DNA from: Actinomadura sp. KC216
Lineage (GTDB): Bacteria; Actinomycetota; Actinomycetes; Streptosporangiales; Streptosporangiaceae
Assembly: GCF_004348535.1 (NCBI RefSeq)
Contig: NZ_SMJX01000036.1
Location: 1 to 42,131 of the forward strand
DNA: 42,131 bases
Reading direction: 5' to 3'
The position numbers and the translations under genes were made by a program. Shown here piece by piece: positions 25,404 through 33,929 of this stretch; the first letter of the stretch is position 1; each line of letters starts with the position of its first letter. Below the pieces are notes generated by a model. That model did not search any database. It was not told where the DNA came from and worked only from the letters and a program-made list of their open reading frames with translations.

Positions 25404-26516
25404 GTGCGGACACGAGTCACCGAACTATTCGGCATCGAGTACCCGATCTTCGCGTTCAGTCATTGCCGCGACGTGGTCGCGGCGGTGAGCCGCGCCGGCG
25501 GCATGGGCGTCCTCGGCGCCCTGCACTTCACCCCCGAGGAACTCGAACTCGAGCTCAAGTGGATCGACGAGCACGTCGGCGGCAGGCCCTACGGCGTGGA
25601 CGTGGTCATGCCCGCCAAGTACGAGGGCGCCGACCTGGGCGACGCCGAGGAGCTGCTCGGCAAGCTCCAGAGCATGATCCCCGCCGAGCACAAGAAGTTC
25701 CTGGAAGACCTCCTCGCCGAGCACGGCGTCGACCCGCCCACCGAGAAAGCGGGCAAGGCCCTCCTGGGCTGGACGGACGTCACAGCCCGCCCCCAGGTCG
25801 AAGTGGCCCTCAAACACCCGATCGCCCTCCTCGCGAACGCACTCGGCCCGCCCCCGGCGGACGTCGTCGAAGAGGCGCACCGCCACGGCGTCAAGGTCGC
25901 GGGCCTCGCGTCCAACGCCCGGCACGCCCGCAAGCAGGTGGACGTCGGCGTCGACATCATCGTCGCGCAGGGCACCGAAGCGGGCGGCCACACCGGCGAC
26001 GTCGCCACCATGGTCCTGATCCCCGAGGTCGTGGACGCCGTGGGCGCCGACACGATCGTCCTGGCCGCCGGTGGCATCGGACGCGGCCGCCAGATGGCCG
26101 CGGGCATGGCCCTGGGCGCGGACGGCGTCTGGACGGGCTCGATCTGGCTCACGGTGGACGAGGCCGACACCCCGGAACGCGCCCTCCCGAAACTCCTCAG
26201 CGCCACGTCCCGCGACACCGTCCGCTCCCGCGCCTGGACGGGCAAACCGGCCCGCTTCCTCAAGACCGCCTGGACGGAGGCCTGGGAGAGCGAGAAGTCC
26301 CCGGGCTACCTCCCGATGCCCATGCAGTTCATGCTGATCGCCGACGCCCTGCCCCGCATAGCCCGCTCCGGCGACGGCGAACTGGTCACCTTCCCGGTAG
26401 GCCAGATCGTCGGCTCCATGAACCAGGTCAAACCGGCCGCCCAGGTCGTCTACGACCTGATCGAGGAATACGTGGAAGCGATAGACCGCCTGAACACCAT
26501 CACCACCGCGGACTGA
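25404..26516 (+). CDS. NMO-family FMN-dependent oxidoreductase (nitronate monooxygenase-like)
   Basis: A 370-residue TIM-barrel flavoprotein. Family motifs: 'ELFGIEYPIFAFSHCRDVVAAVSRAGGMGVLGA' at the N-terminus, 'DIIVAQGTEAGGHTGDVATMVL' (FMN phosphate binding and the conserved His), and 'VLAAGGIGRGRQMAAGMALGADGVWTGS'. Some members oxidise nitronates, but others, such as the mycobacterial KstR2-regulon protein IpdC, act on steroid-ring CoA intermediates; the sequence looks closer to the Rv1533-like group than to IpdC. With a KstR-type operator upstream, a lipid/steroid reductase or dehydrogenase role is more plausible than nitroalkane detoxification. It ends 1 bp before the convergent BTAD regulator gene. 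Confidence 0.88.
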   Translation: MRTRVTELFGIEYPIFAFSHCRDVVAAVSRAGGMGVLGALHFTPEELELELKWIDEHVGGRPYGVDVVMPAKYEGADLGDAEELLGKLQSMIPAEHKKFLEDLLAEHGVDPPTEKAGKALLGWTDVTARPQVEVALKHPIALLANALGPPPADVVEEAHRHGVKVAGLASNARHARKQVDVGVDIIVAQGTEAGGHTGDVATMVLIPEVVDAVGADTIVLAAGGIGRGRQMAAGMALGADGVWTGSIWLTVDEADTPERALPKLLSATSRDTVRSRAWTGKPARFLKTAWTEAWESEKSPGYLPMPMQFMLIADALPRIARSGDGELVTFPVGQIVGSMNQVKPAAQVVYDLIEEYVEAIDRLNTITTAD

Positions 26517-26517
26517 G

Positions 26518-28878
26518 TCACTCGGCCTTGAGGAGGTCGGCGGTGGCCTGTTCCGGGGCCAGGGTGCGGCCCGACTGGAAGGCGGTGGTGAACGCGCCGC
26601 CGGTGAGCATGGTGCGGGCCGCCGTGAGGATGCGGACGCCGTCCGGTGTCTCGATGGGGCGGATGGTCGCCGCGGTGCCGAGCAGGCGTGCGGCGCGATC
26701 GCCGTGTCCGGCCAGGATCTGCGCGCCTGCGAGGCCCTCCAGCGCGGTGGCCGTGGCGGTGGCGTCGTTGGCGAGGCGTGCGGCGGTCAGCCTGTCCAGG
26801 TGGTGGGCGGTGGCGGCCTCGGCCAGGGCCTCGCCCAGCCAGAGGCTCGTGTGCTTGGTCCGGCCGCGTTCGATGCGGTACCAGGCGAGCGCCGCCGTCA
26901 GGCGCAGCGCGAGTTTCGTGTTCTGGCGGCGTCCCGCGCTCTCCAGGGAGCGGCGCAGGTTGGCGGTCTCGGCGTCCAGCCGGGCCAGCCAGTGTTGGCG
27001 GGCGGGGCCGGTGCGGTACTCCTCGGCGCATTCGGCTAGGAGGACGTAGTACTCGTCGCGACGTTGTTCGGTGTCGTCTTGTTCGCCTGCTTCCTCCAGG
27101 CGCTCCTCGGCGTAGGCCGCTACCGACTCTAGGAGGCGGTAGCGGACGCCGCCGGGGCCGTCCGATGCCATGACCAGCGAGCCGTCCACCAGCCGGACGA
27201 TCACGTCCATGACCTCGGCGGCGTCCACGCCGTCGCCCGCGCAGGTCTGCTCGGCCGCTTCCAGCGTGCAGCCGCCCGGGTGCGCGGACAGGCGGCGCAG
27301 GACGGCCCGTTCGGTGCCGTCGAGCGGCTCCCAGCTCCAGTCGATGGCGGCGCGGAGCGTGCGCTGCCGCCACGGCGCGTCGCGGTGGGGTGACCGCAGC
27401 AGCCGGAAGCGGTCGTCCAGGCGCGCGGCCAGCGTCTCGGTGCCCAGGGCGCGGACGCGGGCCGCCGCCAGTTCCAGCGCCAGCGGGATGCCGTCCAGGC
27501 GGCGGCAGATCGCGGCCACGGCCGCGGAGTTCGTGGGGTCGAGGGTGAAACCGGGCGCGGCGGCCGCCGCGCGGGTAGTGAACAACTGGACCGAGGCTGT
27601 GTTGGCCAAGGTGGCGGGGTCGTTCTCGGCCGGGTGTGGGACATCCAGCGGCTGGACGGCGTACAGCCGTTCGCCGGGGACGCCGAGCGGCTCCCGTCCG
27701 GTGGCGAGGATGCGCAGTTCCGGGCCTGATCTCAGGAGCTGGGCGGCCAGTTCGGCCACGGGGTCGGCCACGTGCTCGCAGTTGTCCAGGACGAGGAGGG
27801 CCCGGCGGTCGCCGAGCCGTTCCGCCGTGGCGTCGGGGGAGTCCTGACGCAGGCCCACGACCTCGGCGACGACCTCCGCGACCTTGTCCGCCGAGACGGT
27901 TCCGCGAGGCAGTTCGGCAAGCTCGATCAGGAAGACGCCGTCCGGGTGAGTGTCGCGGAGCCGTCGCGCCGCCTCCAGGGCCAGGGTGGTCTTGCCTACC
28001 CCGCCCGGGCCGGTCAGCGTCATCAGCCTGGTCTGCTTTATGCGCGAGACGACCTCGTCCAGTGTGGTGGAGCGGCCGATCAGGTCGGTCAGGGGTACCG
28101 GCAGGTTCGACCGTGGGAGCGGTGCGGGGGCGGGCGCCTGCAAGCCCGGGTCCTGTCTGAGGATCGCCTGGTGCAGGCCGGCCAGTTCGGGGCCCGGGTC
28201 GAGGCCCATCTCGTCGCGCAGGCGGTCGCGCAGGCGGCGGTGGTGATCCAGGGCCTCGTGCTGGCGTCCCGACCGGTAGAGGGCCAGCATCAGCGCGGCG
28301 GCCACACGTTCGCGCAGCGGGTGCCGGTCGGCCAGATCGGTCAGCTCGGCGACCAGGGCGTGATGCTCGCCCAGTGCCAGCCGGGCCTCTGCCAGCTCTT
28401 CCAGCGCGGTCAGGCGTTGCTCGTCCAGGCGGGCCGCCGGGCCCCGGGCGAAGTCCTCGTCGGCGAAATCCGCGAAGGGCGTGCCGCGCCAGAGGGTGAG
28501 GGCGTTGGTGAGCAGCGACGCTTTGGCGGCGGGGTCGGTGGTGCCGTGCGCGCGGGCGAGGTCCGCCTGGAAGCTCCGGGCGTCGACATTCTCGGACGCG
28601 AGCACGTAGCCGGGTGGTCGTGATCGGACGAGGGCGCGGCCGCCGTCCTCCACGTCCAGGGCCCGGCGCAGTTGGGACACCTTCGCGCGCAGCGCGGCGG
28701 CGGGGTCGGCCGGCGGCTCGTCGCCCCACAGGTCCTGGATCAGGCGGCCGGACGACACCGGGCGCCCGCCCGCGGCCAGCAGCGCCGACAGCAGCAGGCG
28801 CACCTTCAGCTCTGGGACCGGAACCGGGCGTCCGTCGTCGGTCAGGACCTCCAGCGGGCCCAGCACCCCGAAGCGCAT
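26518..28878 (-). CDS. AfsR/SARP-type transcriptional regulator (winged helix - BTAD - NB-ARC ATPase)
   Basis: A 786-residue regulator. Domains: OmpR-like DNA-binding winged helix (about 1-90, 'MRFGVLGPLEVLTDDGRPVP', 'AKVSQLRRAL'); bacterial transcriptional activation domain (about 95-240, ending 'EMGLDPGPELAGLHQAILR'); NB-ARC ATPase with Walker A GPGGVGKTTLA (about 290) and Walker B 'ALLVLDNCEHV'; then a helical C-terminal part without a full LuxR HTH. The class switches genes in response to an unknown signal through nucleotide-dependent oligomerisation. ATG 28878 is supported by the family N-terminus and a TACGGT -10 six nt upstream (leaderless); the frame extends to 29112 but through the intergenic and divergent gene. 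It is divergent from the MFS exporter, its likely target. Confidence 0.92.
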   Translation of the reverse strand: MRFGVLGPLEVLTDDGRPVPVPELKVRLLLSALLAAGGRPVSSGRLIQDLWGDEPPADPAAALRAKVSQLRRALDVEDGGRALVRSRPPGYVLASENVDARSFQADLARAHGTTDPAAKASLLTNALTLWRGTPFADFADEDFARGPAARLDEQRLTALEELAEARLALGEHHALVAELTDLADRHPLRERVAAALMLALYRSGRQHEALDHHRRLRDRLRDEMGLDPGPELAGLHQAILRQDPGLQAPAPAPLPRSNLPVPLTDLIGRSTTLDEVVSRIKQTRLMTLTGPGGVGKTTLALEAARRLRDTHPDGVFLIELAELPRGTVSADKVAEVVAEVVGLRQDSPDATAERLGDRRALLVLDNCEHVADPVAELAAQLLRSGPELRILATGREPLGVPGERLYAVQPLDVPHPAENDPATLANTASVQLFTTRAAAAAPGFTLDPTNSAAVAAICRRLDGIPLALELAAARVRALGTETLAARLDDRFRLLRSPHRDAPWRQRTLRAAIDWSWEPLDGTERAVLRRLSAHPGGCTLEAAEQTCAGDGVDAAEVMDVIVRLVDGSLVMASDGPGGVRYRLLESVAAYAEERLEEAGEQDDTEQRRDEYYVLLAECAEEYRTGPARQHWLARLDAETANLRRSLESAGRRQNTKLALRLTAALAWYRIERGRTKHTSLWLGEALAEAATAHHLDRLTAARLANDATATATALEGLAGAQILAGHGDRAARLLGTAATIRPIETPDGVRILTAARTMLTGGAFTTAFQSGRTLAPEQATADLLKAE

Positions 28879-28884
28879 GGCCCC

Positions 28885-28890
28885 ACCGTA
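28885..28890 (-). promoter_or_regulatory. -10 box (TACGGT) of the AfsR-type regulator gene
   Basis: TACGGT on the minus strand ends 6 nt before ATG 28878; consistent with a leaderless message. Confidence 0.4.
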
Positions 28891-28896
28891 GCCGGA

Positions 28897-28925
28897 CCAT
28901 AACCCGGTCCGAACCCCTCCATAAC
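28897..28925. promoter_or_regulatory. SARP-like direct heptamer repeats (3 copies, 11-bp period)
   Basis: ccataac (28897-28903), tccgaac (28908-28914) and ccataac (28919-28925) are separated by exactly 4 bp each. The outer two are identical; the middle one matches 4 of 7. Heptamers with 4-bp spacers, one per helical turn, are the established SARP binding layout. The site sits between the regulator and the MFS exporter genes. Confidence 0.55.
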
Positions 28926-28980
28926 GTCCTGGCCGCACGGTGGACGCACAGGTTTCGATCATTGAAGAGAGGCGACCGCC

Positions 28981-30552
28981 ATGTCGACCATCGAATCCAC
29001 CGCCGGCGCGGCACGAGCCGGAACACGGGAATGGGCCGGGCTGGCCGTGCTCGCCCTTGCCACCCTGCTGCTCGCCCTGGACGCCACCGCGCTGTTCCTC
29101 GCCCTCCCGCACCTCACCGCGGACCTGCGCCCAGGCCCCACCGAGATGCTCTGGATCATGGACGCCTACGGCTTCATGATCGCGGGCTTCCTGGTCACGA
29201 TGGGCGCGCTCGGCGACCGGATCGGCCGCCGGCGGCTGCTGATGATCGGGGCGGTGGCGTTCGCCGGCGCGTCCGTGCTGGCCGCCTACTCCGCCAGTCC
29301 GGGCATGCTGATCGCGGCGCGGGTGCTGCTGGGCGTCACCGGCGCCTCGCTCATGCCCTCCGCGCTCGCCCTGATCACCGTCATGTTCCAGGACGCGCGG
29401 CAGCGCGCGATGGCGATCGGGGTGTTCACCGCGTGCTTCATGGGCGGCGGCACGCTCGGCCCGGTCATCAGCGGCGCGCTGCTGGAGCGCTTCTGGTGGG
29501 GCTCGCTGTTCCTCATCGGCGTGCCCGTCATGGTCGTCCTGCTCGTCGCCGCGCCGCTGCTGCTGCCCGAGTCCCGCGGCACCGAGTCGGGACGGCTCGA
29601 CCTTCCCAGCGTGCCGCTGTTCCTGGCCACCGCCCTGCCCGCCGTCTACGCCCTCAAAGAGGTGGCGAAGGACCCCGCGCGCCCGTGGGCGTACGGCGCG
29701 GCGGCGGTCGCGGTCGTGTTCGGGGTCCTGTTCGTCCGGCGCCAGCGCGCCCTGGCCGACCCGCTGCTGGACCTGCGCCTGCTGCGCAGCCGGACGTTCA
29801 GCGCCGCACTGGTGATCCTGCTGGCGGGAATGGTCATCCAGGGCGGGCTCTACCTGTTCATCAGCCAGTACCTGCAGATGATCGAGGGACTGTCGCCGCT
29901 GCGCGCGGGGCTGTGGCTCGCCGTGCCCGCGCTGGCGCTGGTCGTGGGCTCGCTCCTGGCCCCGATCGTCGCCCGCCGCGTGCGGCCCGGCACGATCATC
30001 GCGGCCGGGCTGGTCCCGGCGGCGGGCGGGTTCCTGACGGCCGCCTGGGCCGGCGACACCCTCGTCCTGATGATCGGGGTCACGGTCGGCTTCCTCGGCA
30101 TGTCCCCGCTCGGGGCCCTCGGCATCTCGCTCGTCGCCGGGTCCGCCCCGCCGGAGCGGGCCGGGGCCGCGTCCGCGATGGCCGAGACGTCCGGCGAGTT
30201 CGGCATCGCCTTCGGGGTGGCCTCCCTGGGCAGCCTCGGCACCGCCGTGTTCAGCGCCGCGATCTCGGTGCCGGAGGGCGTCCCGCCGTCCGCGCGGGAC
30301 TCGATCGGCGACGCCGCCACCGCCGCCGGGGAGCTTCCGCCCGCCTCCGCGGCCGCCTTCCTGGAGAGCGCGCGCGACGCGTTCCTCACCGGCTTCGGCG
30401 TCGTCGGGACGGTCAGCGCGGTCCTGCTCATCGGCCTCGCCGTGCTGTCCGCGTGGCTGCTGCGCGGGCTGCGGCCCATCGGCGCCGAAGCCGGGCCTCC
30501 GGCGGAGAGCGAGGTCATTCGCCCCGGTAAACCGGTGGACGCTTCTCCTTGA
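28981..30552 (+). CDS. MFS drug/metabolite exporter (DHA2 family, about 14 TM)
   Basis: A 523-residue proton-driven efflux pump of the QacA/SmvA-like branch. After 'EWAGLAVLALATLLLALDATALFLALP' (TM1) come 'WIMDAYGFMIAGFLVTMGALGDRIGRRRLL' with motif A (GALGDRIGRR), then 'RVLLGVTGASLMPSALALI' (motif C-like region) and 14 predicted helices overall. ATG 28981 follows AGAGAGG by about 7 nt. It is divergent from an AfsR-type regulator, with heptamer repeats between, so regulator-controlled export of an antibiotic or lipophilic compound is likely. The last 38 bp overlap the convergent crotonase gene. Confidence 0.93.
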   Translation: MSTIESTAGAARAGTREWAGLAVLALATLLLALDATALFLALPHLTADLRPGPTEMLWIMDAYGFMIAGFLVTMGALGDRIGRRRLLMIGAVAFAGASVLAAYSASPGMLIAARVLLGVTGASLMPSALALITVMFQDARQRAMAIGVFTACFMGGGTLGPVISGALLERFWWGSLFLIGVPVMVVLLVAAPLLLPESRGTESGRLDLPSVPLFLATALPAVYALKEVAKDPARPWAYGAAAVAVVFGVLFVRRQRALADPLLDLRLLRSRTFSAALVILLAGMVIQGGLYLFISQYLQMIEGLSPLRAGLWLAVPALALVVGSLLAPIVARRVRPGTIIAAGLVPAAGGFLTAAWAGDTLVLMIGVTVGFLGMSPLGALGISLVAGSAPPERAGAASAMAETSGEFGIAFGVASLGSLGTAVFSAAISVPEGVPPSARDSIGDAATAAGELPPASAAAFLESARDAFLTGFGVVGTVSAVLLIGLAVLSAWLLRGLRPIGAEAGPPAESEVIRPGKPVDASP

Positions 30553-31327
30553 AGGCGCGGGAGCCCTCCTTCGCGTCCTCCGAGCCGATGACCGGCCAGC
30601 CGATCTCGTCGGAGACCTTGAAGGCGTCCTCCTCGGACAGGTGCTCGGTCTCGCGGTAGGTGCGCAGGATCCCCTGGACGGCGAGCGGCCCGCACGCGGC
30701 GACCTGGTCGGCCAGCGCGCGGGCCGCGGCGAGCGCCGTGCCGTCCGGGACGACCTTGTTGATCAGTCCCATGGCGAGGGCCTCCCGCGGGGTCACCGAA
30801 CGGGCGGTGAGCAGGATGTCCATCGCGTTGGCGTAGCCGATCTGGCGAGGGAGCCGGATCGCGGAGCCGCCCATCGGGAACAGGCCGCGCTTCGCCTCGT
30901 AGAGGCCGAGCGTCGCGCCCTCGGCGACGACGCGCAGGTCGGTGCCGACGAGAAGCTCGGTTCCTCCGGCGACCGCGTAGCCCTCGATGGCGCAGATCAG
31001 CGGCTTGGTCGGCCGGCCCTCGCGTAGCAGCCCCTTCCAGTGGAAGTTGGGAATCCGCGCCATCCGCTCCTGGACGCGGGGGTCGGACGGCTGCTGCCCC
31101 ATGGCCTTCAGATCGGCGCCGGCGCAGAAGGTCCCTTCGGCTCCGGTGAGGATGCCGACGCGGACCTCCGGGGTCTCGGACATGTACGCCCACGCCTCGG
31201 CGAGGCCCACCAGCATGGCGGAGCTGAGCGCGTTGCGCGCCTCCGGGCGGTTCATCGTGACGACGACGACATGGCCGTCGCGCTCGATGGTGCAGTGCTC
31301 GGTGCTGATCGGCAGCCGTTCCGCCAT
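30515..31327 (-). CDS. Enoyl-CoA hydratase/crotonase (EchA19-like)
   Basis: A 270-residue crotonase adding water to a 2-enoyl-CoA. The oxyanion-hole segment FCAGAD is at 67-72 and the two catalytic glutamates are present as Glu124 (GGTELL) and Glu144 (LYEAKRG), the same 20-residue spacing as Glu144/Glu164 of the rat enzyme. 'PMGGSAIRLPRQIGYA', 'GPLAVQGILRTYRETEHL' and the tail 'DAKEGSRAFKEKRPPVYRGE' closely recall mycobacterial EchA19, which hydrates a cholesterol side-chain enoyl-CoA. ATG 31327 has GGAGGGA upstream. It is divergent from an acyl-CoA synthetase gene through a 69-bp promoter region with a KstR-like site. Exact substrate is inferred. Confidence 0.93.
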   Translation of the reverse strand: MAERLPISTEHCTIERDGHVVVVTMNRPEARNALSSAMLVGLAEAWAYMSETPEVRVGILTGAEGTFCAGADLKAMGQQPSDPRVQERMARIPNFHWKGLLREGRPTKPLICAIEGYAVAGGTELLVGTDLRVVAEGATLGLYEAKRGLFPMGGSAIRLPRQIGYANAMDILLTARSVTPREALAMGLINKVVPDGTALAAARALADQVAACGPLAVQGILRTYRETEHLSEEDAFKVSDEIGWPVIGSEDAKEGSRAFKEKRPPVYRGE

Positions 31328-31350
31328 GGTCCCTCCAGCGTCAAGGAAAT

Positions 31351-31364
31351 GAGAACAGATTCTA
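31351..31364. promoter_or_regulatory. Degenerate KstR-like operator in the crotonase/acyl-CoA synthetase divergent promoter
   Basis: gagaacagattcta keeps 6 of 8 fixed KstR positions. It abuts TAAGGT (31367-31372), the -10 for the synthetase gene, and contains TAGAAT (minus strand, 31359-31364), a -10 for the crotonase gene. A repressor bound here would shut both directions. Confidence 0.4.
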
Positions 31365-31396
31365 GTTAAGGTCTCGCCTTGCTGGTAGGGGTTGAT

Positions 31397-33010
31397 ATGG
31401 AAAACGAGAACGTGATCTACTTTGGGCTCCGGACGGCGGAGGGAGAGCCGATGGGGTCGTTGGGGTTTTGGCGGCTGGCGCAGGCCGATCCCGGGTGGAT
31501 CGCGTCGGTCGATCCGGACGGGACGGAGCACACCGCGGGCGACCTGCTGACCCGCGCGAACCGGCTCGTCCACGGGCTTCGGGCGCTCGGGCTGGAGAAG
31601 GGCGACGGGATCTGCGGGCTCGTCCCGAACGGGTCCGAGGGGCTCGTGCTGTATCTGGCGGCGCTGCAGGCCGGGTGGTACTACACGCCGGTCAACTGGC
31701 ATCTGACCGGCCCGGAGATCGGCTACATCGTCGCCGACAGCGAGGCGAAGGCGTTCTTCGTCCACGAGCGGTACGCGGCCGAGGGCGCGCGGGCCGGCGA
31801 GGCGATCGAGGCGCGGCGGCGGTTCGCGTTCGGGAGCGTCGACGGGTTCCGCGCGTACGAGGAACTGGTCGAGGGGCAGCCGGACACGCTGCCGGGCGAT
31901 CGGACCAACGGCGCGACGATGCACTACACGTCCGGGACGACCGGGCGCCCGAAAGGCGTCAGGCGGGCGCTGATGGGCATCGACCCCGACGACAGCGCCG
32001 AGCTGCTGGCGTTCCTGCTCGGCATGTTCGGCATCGAGCCGGGACGTCCGGCGGGCGGCGCGCAGCAGGCGCATCTGATCACCTCGCCGAACTACCACAC
32101 GGCCGTCACCCAGTTCGGCGGCACCGCCCTGCACATGGGGCACACGCTCGTCTACATGGACAGGTGGGACGCCGAAGAGACCCTGAGGCTGATCCAGGAG
32201 CACCGCGTCAGCAACACCCACATGGTGCCGACGCACTTCAAGCGGCTGCTGGCGCTGCCCGAGGACGTCCGGGCACGGTACGACGTGTCGAGCATGAAGC
32301 ACGCGATCCACGCGGCGGCGCCGTGCCCGGTGCCCCTCAAGCAGCAGATGCTCGACTGGTGGGGCGACTGCATCTGGGAGTACTACGCGGCGACCGAGGG
32401 CGGCGGGACGATCGCCAGCCCCGCCGACTGGCGCGCCCACCCCGGGACGGTCGGGAACGCGTGGCCGATCAGCGAGCTGCTCATCGTGGACGACGACGGC
32501 GAGCCCGTCCCGCCAGGGACGCACGGCACGATCTACATGAAGATGGGTGGCCTCGAGTTCGAGTACAAGGGCGATCAGGAGAAGACGGAGAAGAGCCGTT
32601 TGAAGGACTTCTTCACCGTCGGCGACATCGGCTACCTGACCGAGGACGGGTTCCTGTTCCTGTCCGACCGCAAGTCCGACCTGATCATCTCGGGCGGGGC
32701 GAACATCTATCCGGCCGAGATCGAGAACGAGATCATCCTGCATCCGAAGGTCGCGGACGTGGCCGTGTTCGGCATCCCGGACGAGGAGTGGGGCGAGCAG
32801 ATCAAGGCCGTCGTCGAGCCCGCCGAGGGCGTCGAGCCGGGCCCGGCGCTGGTGGAGGAGATCCTCGCGTCGCTGGAGGGCCGGCTCGCGAAGATGAAGT
32901 GGCCGAGGTCCATCGACTTCATCGAGACGATGCCGCGCGAGCCCAACGGGAAGCTCCTCAAGCGCAAGCTCAGAGCCCCGTACTGGAAGGACCGCGCCAG
33001 TGCGATCTGA
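31397..33010 (+). CDS. Acyl-CoA synthetase (ANL superfamily, FadD)
   Basis: A 537-residue ATP-dependent acid:CoA ligase that makes the acyl-AMP then the acyl-CoA. P-loop 'YTSGTTGRPKG' begins at 177; 'YYAATEGGGT' is the A5 motif; 'FTVGDIGYLTEDGFLFLSDR' and 'SDLIISGGANIYPAEIE' form the hinge and C-terminal domain; 'NGKLLKRKL' holds the adenylation Lys. ATG 31397 has GGTAGGGG upstream. It resembles actinobacterial FadD proteins in steroid and branched-acid clusters but is not the FadD19-like one of this locus, so it probably activates a different acid. It overlaps the DUF35 gene by 11 bp, starting a four-gene coupled run. Confidence 0.92.
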   Translation: MENENVIYFGLRTAEGEPMGSLGFWRLAQADPGWIASVDPDGTEHTAGDLLTRANRLVHGLRALGLEKGDGICGLVPNGSEGLVLYLAALQAGWYYTPVNWHLTGPEIGYIVADSEAKAFFVHERYAAEGARAGEAIEARRRFAFGSVDGFRAYEELVEGQPDTLPGDRTNGATMHYTSGTTGRPKGVRRALMGIDPDDSAELLAFLLGMFGIEPGRPAGGAQQAHLITSPNYHTAVTQFGGTALHMGHTLVYMDRWDAEETLRLIQEHRVSNTHMVPTHFKRLLALPEDVRARYDVSSMKHAIHAAAPCPVPLKQQMLDWWGDCIWEYYAATEGGGTIASPADWRAHPGTVGNAWPISELLIVDDDGEPVPPGTHGTIYMKMGGLEFEYKGDQEKTEKSRLKDFFTVGDIGYLTEDGFLFLSDRKSDLIISGGANIYPAEIENEIILHPKVADVAVFGIPDEEWGEQIKAVVEPAEGVEPGPALVEEILASLEGRLAKMKWPRSIDFIETMPREPNGKLLKRKLRAPYWKDRASAI

Positions 33011-33929
33011 GCCGAACCACGTCCTGGAGTTCCCCGGCGGCTACACGCGCTCGGTCGGGCCGATCATCGGACGGTTCCTCAGCGAGCTGCGCGACGGGCG
33101 GCTGGTCGGCGTCCGCACGGCGGACGGGCGGGTGCTCGTCCCGCCGTCCGAGCACGACCCTGAAACGGGCGAGGACGTGACGGGCGAGTTCGTCGGCGTC
33201 GGCCCGGCAGGGACGGTCACGACGTGGTCCTGGGTGCCGCGCCCGGCGAAGGAGCACCCGCTCGACCGCCCGTTCGCGTGGGCGCTGATCCGTCCGGACG
33301 GCGCCGACACGGCCCTGCTGCACGCGCTCGACCTGGGCGTCTTCGAGGAGGGCGCGCAGCCGCCGAAGTTCCTCAAGACCGGGATGCGCGTCCGGCCCCG
33401 GTGGCGGGCGGAGCGCACCGGCGGGATCGGCGACATCGAGTGCTTCCAGCCCGAGGTCACCCTGATCAGCGCGCCGACGCGGCTGGAGTACGACCTGCGC
33501 GGCGGCAGGGCGCTGCGGCGCTTCCTCGAAGGCATCGCGGAGGGCCGCATCCTCGGGCACCGGTGCCCGGTGTGCGAGCAGGTCATCGTCCCGATGAAGG
33601 GCCTGTGCCCGCGCGACGGCGTCCCGACGGCGCAGGAGGTGGAGCTGCCCGACACCGGCACGGTCACCACCTTCGCCGTCAACAACATCCCCGACCCGCG
33701 CGCCCCCGAGGTGCCGTTCGTGTCCGCGTACGTGCTGCTGGACGGCGCCGGGCTCACGATGCTCACGCTCGTCGCGGGCGTCCCGGCGGACCAGGTCCGG
33801 ATGGGCATGCGCGTCAAGGCGGCCTGGCGCCCCCGCGAGGAATGGGACCACAGCATGAACAACATCAAGTGGTTCGAGCCCATCGACGAGCCCGACGTCC
33901 CCTTCGACGAGATCAAGGACTACCTGTGA
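33000..33929 (+). CDS. Tandem DUF35 (OB-fold, zinc-ribbon) protein, Rv3521-like
   Basis: A 309-residue protein with two DUF35 units: about 20-150 and 165-309. The second has a rubredoxin-like ribbon with Cys189, Cys192 and Cys203 but Asp206 where the fourth Cys is expected; the first unit has no ribbon cysteines ('GVRTADGRVLVPP'). DUF35 proteins partner thiolase-fold enzymes and can channel or bind acyl-CoA; ChsH2-DUF35 with Ltp2 forms the steroid side-chain aldolase. The GTG start (33000) overlaps the synthetase gene, and the stop overlaps the ATG of the thiolase-like gene (TGATG), fitting a stoichiometric complex. Likely counterpart from memory: Mtb Rv3521. Confidence 0.88.
   Translation: MRSEPNHVLEFPGGYTRSVGPIIGRFLSELRDGRLVGVRTADGRVLVPPSEHDPETGEDVTGEFVGVGPAGTVTTWSWVPRPAKEHPLDRPFAWALIRPDGADTALLHALDLGVFEEGAQPPKFLKTGMRVRPRWRAERTGGIGDIECFQPEVTLISAPTRLEYDLRGGRALRRFLEGIAEGRILGHRCPVCEQVIVPMKGLCPRDGVPTAQEVELPDTGTVTTFAVNNIPDPRAPEVPFVSAYVLLDGAGLTMLTLVAGVPADQVRMGMRVKAAWRPREEWDHSMNNIKWFEPIDEPDVPFDEIKDYL

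Noticed and set aside
26450..29026. Second long minus-strand frame across the BTAD regulator
   Set aside because: It overlaps the regulator in another frame, is Arg/Pro/Gly-rich and has no domain; the regulator frame carries all the motifs.
28878..30552. Antibiotic biosynthetic gene cluster around the SARP-type regulator
   Set aside because: No PKS, NRPS, terpene or RiPP gene is nearby; the regulator pairs only with an exporter.
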